Positions 1 through 6,976 of a stretch of 37,129 nucleotides of DNA are shown piece by piece (the stretch's first letter is position 1; each line of letters begins with the position of its first letter). Made by a program: the position numbers and the translations under genes. The notes beneath the pieces are model-generated. The model saw only the letters and a program-made list of their open reading frames with translations. It searched no databases and was not told the origin of the DNA. The stretch is taken from NCBI GenBank assembly GCA_027459775.1, contig DAIDHE010000123.1:1-37129 (forward strand), given 5' to 3'. Source of the stretch: Planctomycetales bacterium (GTDB taxonomy: Bacteria; Planctomycetota; Planctomycetia; Isosphaerales; Isosphaeraceae).

Positions 1-51
1 GATCAGGCTCCACTGTTCGTCGCTGAGGTCGGAGGGATAGGGCTTTCGCAT
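1..51 (-). CDS. IS5-family transposase, N-terminal end only (runs off the window)
   Basis: Reading leftwards from an ATG at 51, the 17 visible codons give MRKPYPSDLSDEQWSLI. This is the very characteristic opening of IS5-family DDE transposases (YPSDLTDEQW-type motif). The rest lies outside the window, so the catalytic DDE residues and overall integrity cannot be judged. The start agrees with the family and lies about 90 bp inside the presumed insertion-sequence end. The family cuts and pastes its own element; here it marks an insertion next to a truncated gene. The match is short but distinctive. Confidence 0.8.
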   Translation of the reverse strand, partial: MRKPYPSDLSDEQWSLI

Positions 52-138
52 GGGTGCTCGTCCTTGAGTCGGGTCAATGGCGGGACGTCCTTGAACGCCA
101 ACAGTTTACACGATTCGCTTTTTACCGGATAGCCTCTC
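1..138. mobile_element. End of an IS5-type insertion sequence (upstream end of the transposase)
   Basis: The transposase start at 51 is followed outwards by about 90 bp of non-coding DNA with local A/T-rich stretches (around 107-130). At about 139 the sequence switches to protein-coding text of the neighbouring SUMF1-domain gene. The last bases before the switch (about 127-138), read on the minus strand, begin GAGAGGCTATCC, a plausible terminal inverted repeat. Only one end is visible, so the exact boundary and the target duplication are inferred. Confidence 0.5.
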
Positions 139-2277
139 AAAGCCCACGCATTACGGGACCGATTGCTGGACGCCAACACGAACGACGTTCCCACCATCGT
201 GCAAGACATGGGTTCCTATCGCCGGTGGATCGACCCCCTGCTGCACGAAGCCTATCTCAAGGCGGAATCAGACAAGGACGCCGGCAGGCAGCTCCACGCC
301 AGTCTCGCCCTATTGCCGGTCGATGGCACGCAGGTCACTTACCTCGCTCATCGGCTGCTCGGCGCCGAACCGCACGAAGTTTCGGTGCTCCGTGACGCTC
401 TGGCCGCGCACAAGGATGATTTGCTGGAGAACCTGTGGACGGTCGCCTTGAAGCCGGAAAAAGGCAAGGAACCACAGCGGCTGCGGGCGGCAGCGGCGCT
501 GGCGAAGTACGACCCGGAGAGTGAAAAATGGGCGAAGTGCAGCCCTCTTGTGGTCAACGATCTTGTGCTGGAAAACCCGGTGTACTTGGGCCAGTGGAGC
601 GAGGCATTCCGGCCCGTGAAGAAGTCGTTGCGCGTTCCACTGGCCGACATCTTCCGAGATCGCAACGCAGAGCGCGCAGCGGAACGCACCCTGGCAACGA
701 ACCTGCTGGCCGACTACGCCGCCGACGAGCCACCGGTTTTGGCCGACCTTATCATGGACGCTGAGGACAAGCAGTTCGCCGTGATCTATCCGGCATTCGC
801 GGCCCAAGGCGAGCGGGGACTGCCCGTGCTTACTGGCGAGATCGACAAGAAGCTGCCGCCCGATGCCCCGGAGGACGCCAAGGAGAGGCTGGCCAAGCGG
901 CAGGCCAATGCGGCGGTAGCCCTGCTGCGGATGAATCAGCCAGCCAAGGTCTGGCCGCTGCTGCGGCACAGTCCCGATCCCAGGGTGCGAAGCTATCTCA
1001 TCCATCGGTTAGGGCCGCTGGGCGCCGATGCCGACGCGCTGGTCGAGCGGCTGGCGGATGAACCGGATGTGACGATCCGGCGGGCGTTGCTCTTGAGCCT
1101 CGGCCCGGAGGAATTTGCAGAAGCAATATGGCAGCCCGAGGAGAAGAAGCGGCTGGTAGAGCAGTTGCAGGAGATCTATCGCAAGGACGCCGACCCGGGA
1201 CTGCACGCGGCGGTGGAATGGCTCTTGCGGCAGTGGCATGAGGAGGCTTGGCTGGCCCGGACGGACCAGGAATGGGCTAGCGACGAGCGCATGCGGGCAA
1301 AACGCCTGGTGGACATCCAGCGGGTCTTGGCCAAGGATAAAGACCAGGCGAAACCGCAGTGGTATCTAACTGGCCAGGGTCAGACCATGGTGGTGATCCC
1401 TGGCCCGGTAGAGTTCCTCATGGGCTCGCCGAAGACGGAAGCGGGCAGACTACCTGGGGAAAATCAGCACAAGAGGCGGATAGGTCGGCCGTTCGCGCTG
1501 GCGGCCAAGCCGGTGACGCTGGAGCAATACCGGAAGTTCAAGGCTCGCTACGGCATTGGTCAAATTGAGTCCTGGGCACGCACCGGCGACAGCCCGGTGA
1601 TCGGCATGAATTGGTATACGGCGGCGGCCTACTGCAACTGGCTGAGCGAGCAAGAGGGATTGCCCCAAAGCCAATGGTGTTACGAACCCCTGCATCCTCT
1701 GCCGGCGCTGGCCGGCAGTAGCGCCGGGCGGTTGGCCGGCTCGTTGGGTCCATTAGCGGCGAGCAGTGGGCTGTCTCCCAAGCGAACGGATCCGGAATTC
1801 AAGGAGGGCATGAAGCTGGCCAGAGATCATTTGCAGCGCAGCGGCTATCGGCTTCCGACGCAAGCGGAGATGGAATACGCCTGCCGGGCCGGGGCGACCA
1901 CAAGCCGCTATTTCGGCCAGACCGAAGAGCTTCTGGACAAATATGCCTGGTACATACACAATTCCCAGGACCGAACCTGGCCGGTGGGCAGCAAGAAGCC
2001 CAACGACCTGGGCTTGTTCGACCTGCACGGCAATGTCTGGTGCTGGTGTCAAGAAAGATATAAGGACAATCCCAAAGAACCACAATCGGTTATTGTGGAT
2101 AAAGAGGATATGCTGGAGATTAAAGATAAGGATAGCCGTGTTTTGTGTTGCGGCGCGTACTCCTATCCTGCGTCGAATGCCCGCTGTGCCAACCGTGTCG
2201 GGGATGTGCCGGCCAGCGGTAACGGCGCTGCCGGCTTCCGGCTGGCGAGGACGTTGCCGCCTGGCTCCAGCCCGTGA
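139..2277 (+). pseudogene. C-terminal part of a Ser/Thr-kinase-type protein with a SUMF1/FGE domain, 5'-truncated by the IS
   Basis: The open frame continues upstream of the first possible start (TTG at 163) to about 139, where it meets a stop inside the IS end. The native text KAHALRDRLLDANTNDV therefore appears to be the middle of a longer protein. Residues of roughly 1-390 are helical and HEAT-like. From about 400 to the end there is a formylglycine-generating-enzyme (SUMF1) fold, with landmarks GQTMVVIPG, FLMGSP, GYRLPTQAEMEYACRAG, LFDLHGNVW and AAGFRLAR. In planctomycetes this architecture normally follows a Ser/Thr kinase domain, which is missing here. The paired catalytic cysteines of true FGE are not evident near the C-terminus (SNARCANRVG only), so the domain is probably not sulfatase-activating. 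A roughly 30-residue palindrome-bearing insert interrupts it at about 1690-1795. Bases 2050-2150 are unusually A/T-rich. Confidence 0.72.
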
Positions 2278-2303
2278 ACCTTCTTTGCCGCCCGGCGACT
2301 CAG

Positions 2304-2453
2304 CGCACCTACGACCGGCTGGGCAGCAATGCCGAGACGTGGCGGTCGCGGTTGGAGATGCTGCGGAAGAAGCACTTCCTCGGCCGCTTCCTCGCGGCCA
2401 CTCGCCAGCGGTTGGTCGAGGTCGCCCAACGCCTGAGCCTGCACCGCGTGCCG
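2304..2453 (+). pseudogene. RAYT (REP-associated tyrosine transposase) C-terminal remnant
   Basis: In the frame read from 2274, about 50 codons encode a basic helical segment (RLGSNAETWRSRLEML, then KKHFLGRFLAATRQRLVEVA). It resembles, from my memory of the family, the C-terminal tail of planctomycete IS200-like/RAYT proteins. No start, HUH motif or catalytic Tyr is present. It lies just upstream of a RAYT N-terminal fragment with repeats in between, which suggests tandem decayed copies. The assignment is tentative and the rest of this gene is absent. Confidence 0.4.
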
Positions 2454-2513
2454 AGTTTCCGCCTGCCGCGGCGGGCCCAGCGCCTCAAGGCAGCCTCAAG
2501 GGAAACACTCAAG

Positions 2514-2579
2514 AAACACTCAGACAGGCAGTGTGGTCTTGACAGGAAACACTCAGACAGGCAGTGTGGTCTTGACAGG
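2514..2579 (+). repeat. Perfect tandem duplication of a 33-bp unit, REP-like
   Basis: Positions 2514-2546 and 2547-2579 are identical 33-bp units. Each contains GACAGGCAGTGTGGTCTTGA, a variant of the GACAGGCATGTCGGTCTTGA core seen at 3085-3104 and 3253-3270. A partial copy of the unit start (GAAACACTCAA) precedes it at 2502-2512. The array sits about 50 bp upstream of a RAYT start, where REP elements usually flank such genes. Confidence 0.75.
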
Positions 2580-2627
2580 TCGGCCGGGATGGGGTAATCT
2601 GCGGCCTCCAACCCAGGAGATACTCCG

Positions 2628-3010
2628 ATGACGATGGCACGCGCGCACCTGGTCGACCCTTCGGTCACTCGCTGGTATCACTGCATCACCCGCTGCGTTC
2701 GGCGGGCGCTCCTGCTGGGCGAAGGGCCGAAAAACCGCAAGCTATGGATCGAAAATCGGATCGAGGAACTTGCTCACATCTTCTCGATTTCGGTGGGCGG
2801 GTTCTCGGTGCTCGACAACCATCTCCACCTGCTGCTGCGGCTCGATGCCGAGCCGGCCGAGCAATGGTCGGACGAAGAAGTCGCACGACGCTGGGGCAAA
2901 CTGTTCCCGCCTCGCGACAACTCACGGCAGCCGATCCCGATCTCTGCGGGCTGGCTCGAACAACGCTTGAAAGACGCCGGCTGGATCGCCAAGACCCGCG
3001 ATCGCCTGCA
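2628..3010 (+). pseudogene. RAYT transposase, N-terminal half (copy 1), truncated by repeats
   Basis: The ATG at 2628 is preceded by AGGAG (2611-2617 region). About 127 codons match the Y1/HUH transposase family: MTMARAHLVDPSVTRWY at the start, GGFSVLDNHLHLLLRLD with the HUH histidines H65 and H67, then FPPRDNSRQP. The fold should continue with the segment holding the catalytic Tyr. Instead the frame enters GGAACGTC repeats at about 3010 and stops at 3104, giving a 158-aa chimeric product. RAYTs mobilise or maintain REP palindromes, but this copy lacks the C-terminal half and is almost certainly inactive. Confidence 0.75.
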
Positions 3011-3012
3011 AG

Positions 3013-3105
3013 GGAACGTCTGCAAGGGAACGTCAGGGAACGTCAGGGAACGTCAAGGAACGTCAAGGGACAGGAACGTCAAGGGACAGGCATGTCGGTC
3101 TTGAC
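3013..3105 (+). repeat. GGAACGTC short-repeat run ending in a REP-like hairpin
   Basis: GGAACGTC occurs six times: at 3013, 3027, 3037, 3047, 3057 and 3073. The run ends in a 28-nt imperfect palindrome at 3078-3105. Its outer arms GTCAAG/CTTGAC (3078-3083 and 3100-3105) and inner arms GACA/TGTC (3085-3088 and 3093-3096) enclose a GGCA loop, with unpaired G residues in between. A stem with an internal bulge and a short loop is typical of REP elements served by RAYTs. Confidence 0.65.
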
Positions 3106-3156
3106 TCCTCGGTCGGTACTTGGTAGCTTGCGTGGACTTCTTGAGGAGACCTTCCG

Positions 3157-3207
3157 ATGACGATGGCTCGCGCACACCTGATCGACCCTTCGGTCACTCG
3201 CTGGTAT
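3157..3207 (+). pseudogene. RAYT start fragment (copy 2), 17 codons
   Basis: Bases 3157-3207 encode MTMARAHLIDPSVTRWY and match the first 51 bases of copy 1 (2628-2678) at 48 of 51 positions. An AGGAG motif lies a little upstream (about 3144-3148). After the TGGTAT codons the sequence turns into GGAACCTC-type repeats. This is therefore a second RAYT gene start whose body has been replaced by repeats at a different codon than in copy 1. Confidence 0.75.
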
Positions 3208-3245
3208 GTCAGGAACCTCAAGGGACACAGGAACCTCCCAGGAAC

Positions 3246-3287
3246 CTCAAGGGACAGGCATGTCGGTCTTGGCATGTCGGTCTTGAC
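3246..3287 (+). repeat. Second REP-like element with a 14-bp internal duplication
   Basis: The same core as at 3078-3105 recurs, here starting CTCAAG. The 14-bp segment GGCATGTCGGTCTT is duplicated in tandem (3257-3270 and 3271-3284) before the closing GAC. GGAACCTC units precede it at about 3212-3248. The element forms the breakpoint of the neighbouring ATPase fragment. Confidence 0.65.
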
Positions 3288-3374
3288 TCCGACCTCGAAG
3301 TCGACCAGCGACTTGAAGTGCTTGACCTTGATGCGCCTGATCTGGCTTATCAACGGCCCAGTCTCCTTGATCAC
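3285..3374 (-). pseudogene. N-terminal remnant of an AAA/RecF-OLD-like ATPase
   Basis: Read leftwards from a possible GTG start at 3374, 30 codons contain ISQIRRIKVKHFKSLVDFEV. This is the typical first beta-strand pair of SMC/RecF/OLD-type AAA ATPases (I..I.V.NFKSL.D..). In intact proteins a Walker A motif follows within about 20 residues. Here the frame runs straight into the REP-like element at 3246-3287, so the nucleotide-binding site is missing. Such ATPases occur in DNA repair and defence, but nothing more specific can be said. Confidence 0.5.
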
Positions 3375-3571
3375 ATGGGGTCTTTCCACGCTTCGTCCGC
3401 CGGGCTGAAGTCGGCCCCGCGCGGGGGCCTCGTCCGACGCGCCGTCGATGCGTCTCGGCGCTGGACTCGACTGCATCTTCAATCTGTTCCCCAAGGGCGT
3501 CAAGATGAGCCGTCGTCCGGGCGCGGAATGAACGAGTCGCGCGTCCCATGCATGGAGGCCGGTTGCCAGGG

Positions 3572-4369
3572 TCAGGGCGATCGCGACCGCAGCCAGTCGT
3601 ACCAGCCCTCGAGCCCATCGCCGCGGGTGGCCGAGACGCGCACGACCCGGAGCGCCGGGTTGACCGCGCGGGCGTGCTTGAGGAAGTGAGCCAGGTCAAA
3701 CGAGACGTGGGGAAGCAGGTCAATCTTGTTCAAAATCAAGAGCGAGCTTGCTCGGAACATGTGCGGATATTTGAGTGGCTTGTCGTCGCCCTCGGTCACC
3801 GATGCGATCACCACCTTGGCCCGCTCTCCCAGGTCGAAAAGCGCGGGGCAGACCAGATTGCCGACGTTCTCGATCAAGACCACCGAGCCCCGCGGCGGAT
3901 CGAGCTCGTCGAGGCCCTTGGCCAGCATCGCGGCGTCCAGGTGGCAGCCCGTGCCGGTGTTGATCTGGACCACGCGACAGCCCGTCGCCTGGATCCGCTC
4001 GGCGTCGTTCAGGGTTTCTTGATCGCCCTCGACGACGGAGATCGAGATCTCGCCGCCAAGATCCCGAATCGTGCGCTCGAGCAGCGTCGTCTTGCCCGCC
4101 CCGGGCGAGCTGACCAGGTTGAGCGCCAGGATGCCGCGGTCGGCGAGCCAGCCGCGGTTGCGGTCGGCGAGCCGGTCGTTCTTGGCCAGGACGGCCGTTT
4201 CCAGCGCGATCGTGGCCGTGCTCGGGCCAGCGTGGTCGTGACGGTGCGAATGGACGTGATCATGGCCATGGTCGTGATCGTGGCGCTCGTCGAGCGCGAC
4301 GACCCGCCCGGTCTCGAGATTGGTGAGCGTTGGCCTGGAGTCGTCCGAGCATCCACAAGTTTTACACAT
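3572..4369 (-). CDS. hypB: Hydrogenase/urease nickel incorporation GTPase HypB
   Basis: The 265-aa product binds nickel and uses GTP hydrolysis to help insert it into [NiFe]-hydrogenase (or urease) precursors together with HypA. The N-terminus MCKTCGCSD carries the CxxCGC high-affinity nickel site. A His/Asp-rich stretch (about residues 29-47) is a nickel-storage segment. The G domain shows the P-loop SSPGAGKTT, the metal/switch segment ENVGNLVCPALFD and the NKID specificity motif. The ATG start overlaps the end of hypA by 8 bp, so translation is probably coupled. It is the last gene of the hypD-hypA-hypB run. Confidence 0.95.
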   Translation of the reverse strand: MCKTCGCSDDSRPTLTNLETGRVVALDERHDHDHGHDHVHSHRHDHAGPSTATIALETAVLAKNDRLADRNRGWLADRGILALNLVSSPGAGKTTLLERTIRDLGGEISISVVEGDQETLNDAERIQATGCRVVQINTGTGCHLDAAMLAKGLDELDPPRGSVVLIENVGNLVCPALFDLGERAKVVIASVTEGDDKPLKYPHMFRASSLLILNKIDLLPHVSFDLAHFLKHARAVNPALRVVRVSATRGDGLEGWYDWLRSRSP

Positions 4370-4697
4370 CGATGATCTCGAATTCCTTGACTTTGAGTTC
4401 CGCGCCCGCGAGCCATTCCAGGTCGGTTTCGCCGCACGGGCAGCGCCCGAAGGGGCGATCGAAGGTCAGCTCGTTCCCGCAGGCGCGGCAACGGGCGCGG
4501 CCGGGAGTTTCGATGATAACGAGGCTCGCGCCTTCCAGGGGCGTGTCCTCGGCGCAGAGGTCAAAACAAAACCGCACCGCGTCGGGCAATACGGCCGCGA
4601 GCTTGCCGATCTCGAGTACGACGCGGACGACCCGCGCGCCGGCCGCGTGCTCGACGACAATGGAAACGATTTCTTGCGCAATCCCCAGTTCATGCAT
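4362..4697 (-). CDS. hypA: Hydrogenase maturation nickel metallochaperone HypA
   Basis: The 111-aa length matches the family. The N-terminus MHELGIAQEI contains the nickel-binding His2 and Glu3. A structural zinc site is formed by CRAC and the later CPC pair (RCPCGETDLE). HypA docks on HypB and delivers Ni(II) to the hydrogenase large subunit. It lies 24 bp downstream of hypD and overlaps hypB. The second Cys pair reads C-x-C rather than the commoner C-x2-C, a minor deviation. Confidence 0.93.
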   Translation of the reverse strand: MHELGIAQEIVSIVVEHAAGARVVRVVLEIGKLAAVLPDAVRFCFDLCAEDTPLEGASLVIIETPGRARCRACGNELTFDRPFGRCPCGETDLEWLAGAELKVKEFEIIDV

Positions 4698-4721
4698 GGT
4701 TCGCTTGCGTCGATCTGGACT

Positions 4722-5894
4722 TCATGGGCCCTTCCATCGAGCCGAGGGCGAGGAGAGATCTTGGTTGGAAGCCGCCGGCGACAATCCTTCCAGAGGCACG
4801 ATCGGCGCCCGATGCCGGCCGTGGGCGTAATAGGCCGCGCAGGCCCCTTCCGACGACACCATCGTGGCCCCGAGCGGGTTCTGGGGCGTGCAGTCCGTGC
4901 CAAACGCGGGGCAGTGATGGGGCTTCTTGAGCCCCTTCAGGATCGCGCCGCTGATGCATGCCGACGACTCTTGAGTCTTGATATACGACACATCAAAGCG
5001 CGTTTCGGCGTCGTGGTCGCGATACGCGGCGCGGAGCTTGTAGCCGCTCATCGGAATCGGGCCGATCCCGCGCCAGTTCCGATCGCAGACCTCGAAGACG
5101 TCTTCGATAAGGGCCCTGGCGGCGGCGTTTCCCTGGGTCTGGACCGCGCGGGAATACTGGTTTTCGACGTCGGCGCGCCCTTGTTCCAACTGGCGGACGA
5201 CCCGCAGTACGCCTTCCAGCAGGTCGACCGGCTCGAAGCCCGTCACCACGATCGGGACGTGGAAGCGGTTCGCGATCGGCTCGTATTCCGTGCAGCCGGC
5301 GACGGTGCAGACGTGCCCCGGCCCCAGGAACCCCTGGACGCGGTTGTCGGGCGATCGCAGGATTGCGGCCATGGCCGGCGGCACGAGCACCTGCGAGACC
5401 AGGACGCTGAAATTCGCCAGCCGTCGCTTCCGCGCCTGCCAGACGGCCATTGCGTTCGCCGGCGCGGTCGTCTCGAACCCGATCGCGAAGAAAACCACCT
5501 GTTTCGCGGGGTTGGCGGCGGCCAGGTTCACCGCGTCGAGCGGCGAATAGACGATCCGCACATCGCTCCCGCGCGCCTTGAGCGCGAGCAGGTCTCCGCG
5601 CGAGCCGGGAACGCGAAGCATATCGCCGTACGAACAGAAAACGACGTCGGGCCGCGCGGCGATCGCGTGCGCCCGATCGATCATTTCGAGCGACGTCACG
5701 CACACCGGGCAGCCCGGTCCGTGGACCAATTCGATTTCTCGAGGCAGGATCCGGTCGATGCCGTACTTGACGATGGTGTGGGTCTGCCCGCCGCAGACCT
5801 CCATGATGGTCCACGGCCGCGTCGCCGCCCGCGCGATCGCCGCCGCGAGCTTCCGGGCGGCCGCGCCGTCACGGTATTCGTCCAGGTATTTCAT
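4722..5894 (-). CDS. hypD: Hydrogenase maturation factor HypD (Fe-S scaffold for Fe(CN)2CO)
   Basis: The 390-aa length is close to the usual 360-380. HypD works with HypC and HypE to assemble the Fe(CN)2CO cofactor of [NiFe]-hydrogenases. Signature motifs are [10 protein letters not shown] (Cys34), [10 protein letters not shown] (Cys62 and Cys65), GFETTAP and [11 protein letters not shown]. The C-terminal Cys-rich region for the [4Fe-4S] cluster ([34 protein letters not shown]) is complete. It is first in the hypDAB run. No hypC, hypE, hypF or hydrogenase subunit gene lies within several kb on either side. Confidence 0.95.
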   Translation of the reverse strand: MKYLDEYRDGAAARKLAAAIARAATRPWTIMEVCGGQTHTIVKYGIDRILPREIELVHGPGCPVCVTSLEMIDRAHAIAARPDVVFCSYGDMLRVPGSRGDLLALKARGSDVRIVYSPLDAVNLAAANPAKQVVFFAIGFETTAPANAMAVWQARKRRLANFSVLVSQVLVPPAMAAILRSPDNRVQGFLGPGHVCTVAGCTEYEPIANRFHVPIVVTGFEPVDLLEGVLRVVRQLEQGRADVENQYSRAVQTQGNAAARALIEDVFEVCDRNWRGIGPIPMSGYKLRAAYRDHDAETRFDVSYIKTQESSACISGAILKGLKKPHHCPAFGTDCTPQNPLGATMVSSEGACAAYYAHGRHRAPIVPLEGLSPAASNQDLSSPSARWKGP

Positions 5895-6222
5895 CCGCGG
5901 CCGCCTCCAGAAAGGACGCGCGGACTCGTCGCGTCCAGGTCCGCGAGTTCATGGCGCGCTCAAGCGGGACGTCCCTTCGCATGAGCCACCACCCGCGCAC
6001 AGCCCGCGCTTGCCGGATGCGATTCCTCCATATTACTGTTTCAGTCGCCTACGCGCTTGTCAACGGACGATCCTCGACCCCCGATCGAGATACGCACAAA
6101 AACTGTATGCGAATGAATAGAATGGGCGACCATTCACGAGCTCCGGGTTTTGACCGGCAAGGCCGTGCGCGGGTGGATCGGTGATAGGGTCGATATCGGT
6201 AACGCACAAGTGAAAGACGATC
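5895..6222. other. Intergenic region between divergent hypD and the 6223 gene
   Basis: This 328-bp stretch separates two divergently transcribed genes and should hold both promoters. A perfect TTGACA lies on the minus strand at 6058-6063, but the nearest TATAAT-like hexamer (TAATAT, 6030-6035) is 22 bp away, too far for a confident call. On the plus strand TAGAAT (6118-6123) is a fair -10 without a -35. No small ORF, RNA gene or strong terminator was seen. Confidence 0.4.
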
Positions 6223-6864
6223 ATGCCAAGACGCAATCGCGTGACGCCCTTTGGAGCGATCATCGCCACCCCCGAACGCGGCACGCTCATCGGCAATCGA
6301 GGCGTGATCCACGACCAGAGGCAAAGGATCGCGCGTGAGTGGCGGATCAAGCGCTGGATTCTCTGCGTCCTGGAATTCCGGGGGCGAAAGCGCGCGATCA
6401 TGGCCCCGGGGCGCTGGACCGAGCTCTTCTTTCTCGACGAGGCGACCGGATTGGCGGCGGGCCATCGCCCGTGCGCCGAGTGCCAGCGATCGCGGTTCAA
6501 CGCGTTCAAGGACGCCTGGACGATCGCGCACCCAAACGCTCAACCCTCAAGACAGCCAGCCGTCGAAATCGACGAACTCTTGCACGCCGATCGACTCGAG
6601 CCGTCAGGCGGAAAACGCACTTACAGCGCAAACCTCGACGACTTGCCCGACGGCGTCTTCGTGACGCTCGAAGACGACCGGAAACACGCCCTCTTGATCC
6701 AGGGCGATGCGCTCTTGGTCTGGTCGCCGGCCGGATATCGCGAGCGCCTGCCCCGGGCGAAAGGAGTCGAGGTCTCGGTTCTGACTCCAAGATCGACCGT
6801 GGCCGTGATCCGGGCGGGGTTCGTCCCGGAAGTCCATCCCTCGGCGAAATCGACGCCCGATTGA
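6223..6864 (+). CDS. Conserved hypothetical protein with an Ada-like Cys motif
   Basis: The 213-aa soluble protein begins MPRRNRVTPFGAIIATP. I remember similar uncharacterised proteins in other bacteria but know no function. The segment ELFFLDEATGLAAGHRPCAEC (about residues 67-87, Cys84 and Cys87) strongly resembles the second half of the Ada zinc domain, where an aromatic run and an AGYRPCKRC motif hold two of four zinc-binding cysteines. The other Cys pair is not evident; Cys48 is the only nearby candidate. No signal peptide or membrane segment is seen. The start has only a weak ribosome site. It stands alone between hypD and an oxidoreductase gene. Confidence 0.75.
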   Translation: MPRRNRVTPFGAIIATPERGTLIGNRGVIHDQRQRIAREWRIKRWILCVLEFRGRKRAIMAPGRWTELFFLDEATGLAAGHRPCAECQRSRFNAFKDAWTIAHPNAQPSRQPAVEIDELLHADRLEPSGGKRTYSANLDDLPDGVFVTLEDDRKHALLIQGDALLVWSPAGYRERLPRAKGVEVSVLTPRSTVAVIRAGFVPEVHPSAKSTPD

Positions 6865-6976
6865 CTTGGGATCGTTCGTCGAGTGTCATGAAGACGTGGT
6901 TCCGAACCGTGTGTTCGCGGCGACTCGTCATTGAGAGCGCCCGGGCGCGCGGACGGGCCGCGCGGGGAGACCGGCG

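Noticed and set aside
3013-3290. Short repeats considered as a CRISPR array
   Set aside because: Units are only 8-14 bp with irregular spacing of a few bases, no unique spacers and no cas genes nearby.
3413-3429. GGCCCC/GGGGCC hairpin downstream of hypB as a terminator
   Set aside because: No T-run on the hypB strand, and it is about 140 bp beyond the stop.
4320-5984. Long plus-strand ORF (554 codons) opposite hypA and hypD
   Set aside because: It is an antisense shadow of three clear genes in G+C-rich DNA. The composition is Arg/Asp/Pro-rich without any family motif.
6030-6063. Candidate hypD promoter (TTGACA with TAATAT)
   Set aside because: The hexamers are 22 bp apart, outside the usual 15-19 bp range, and the alternatives at 17 bp match poorly.
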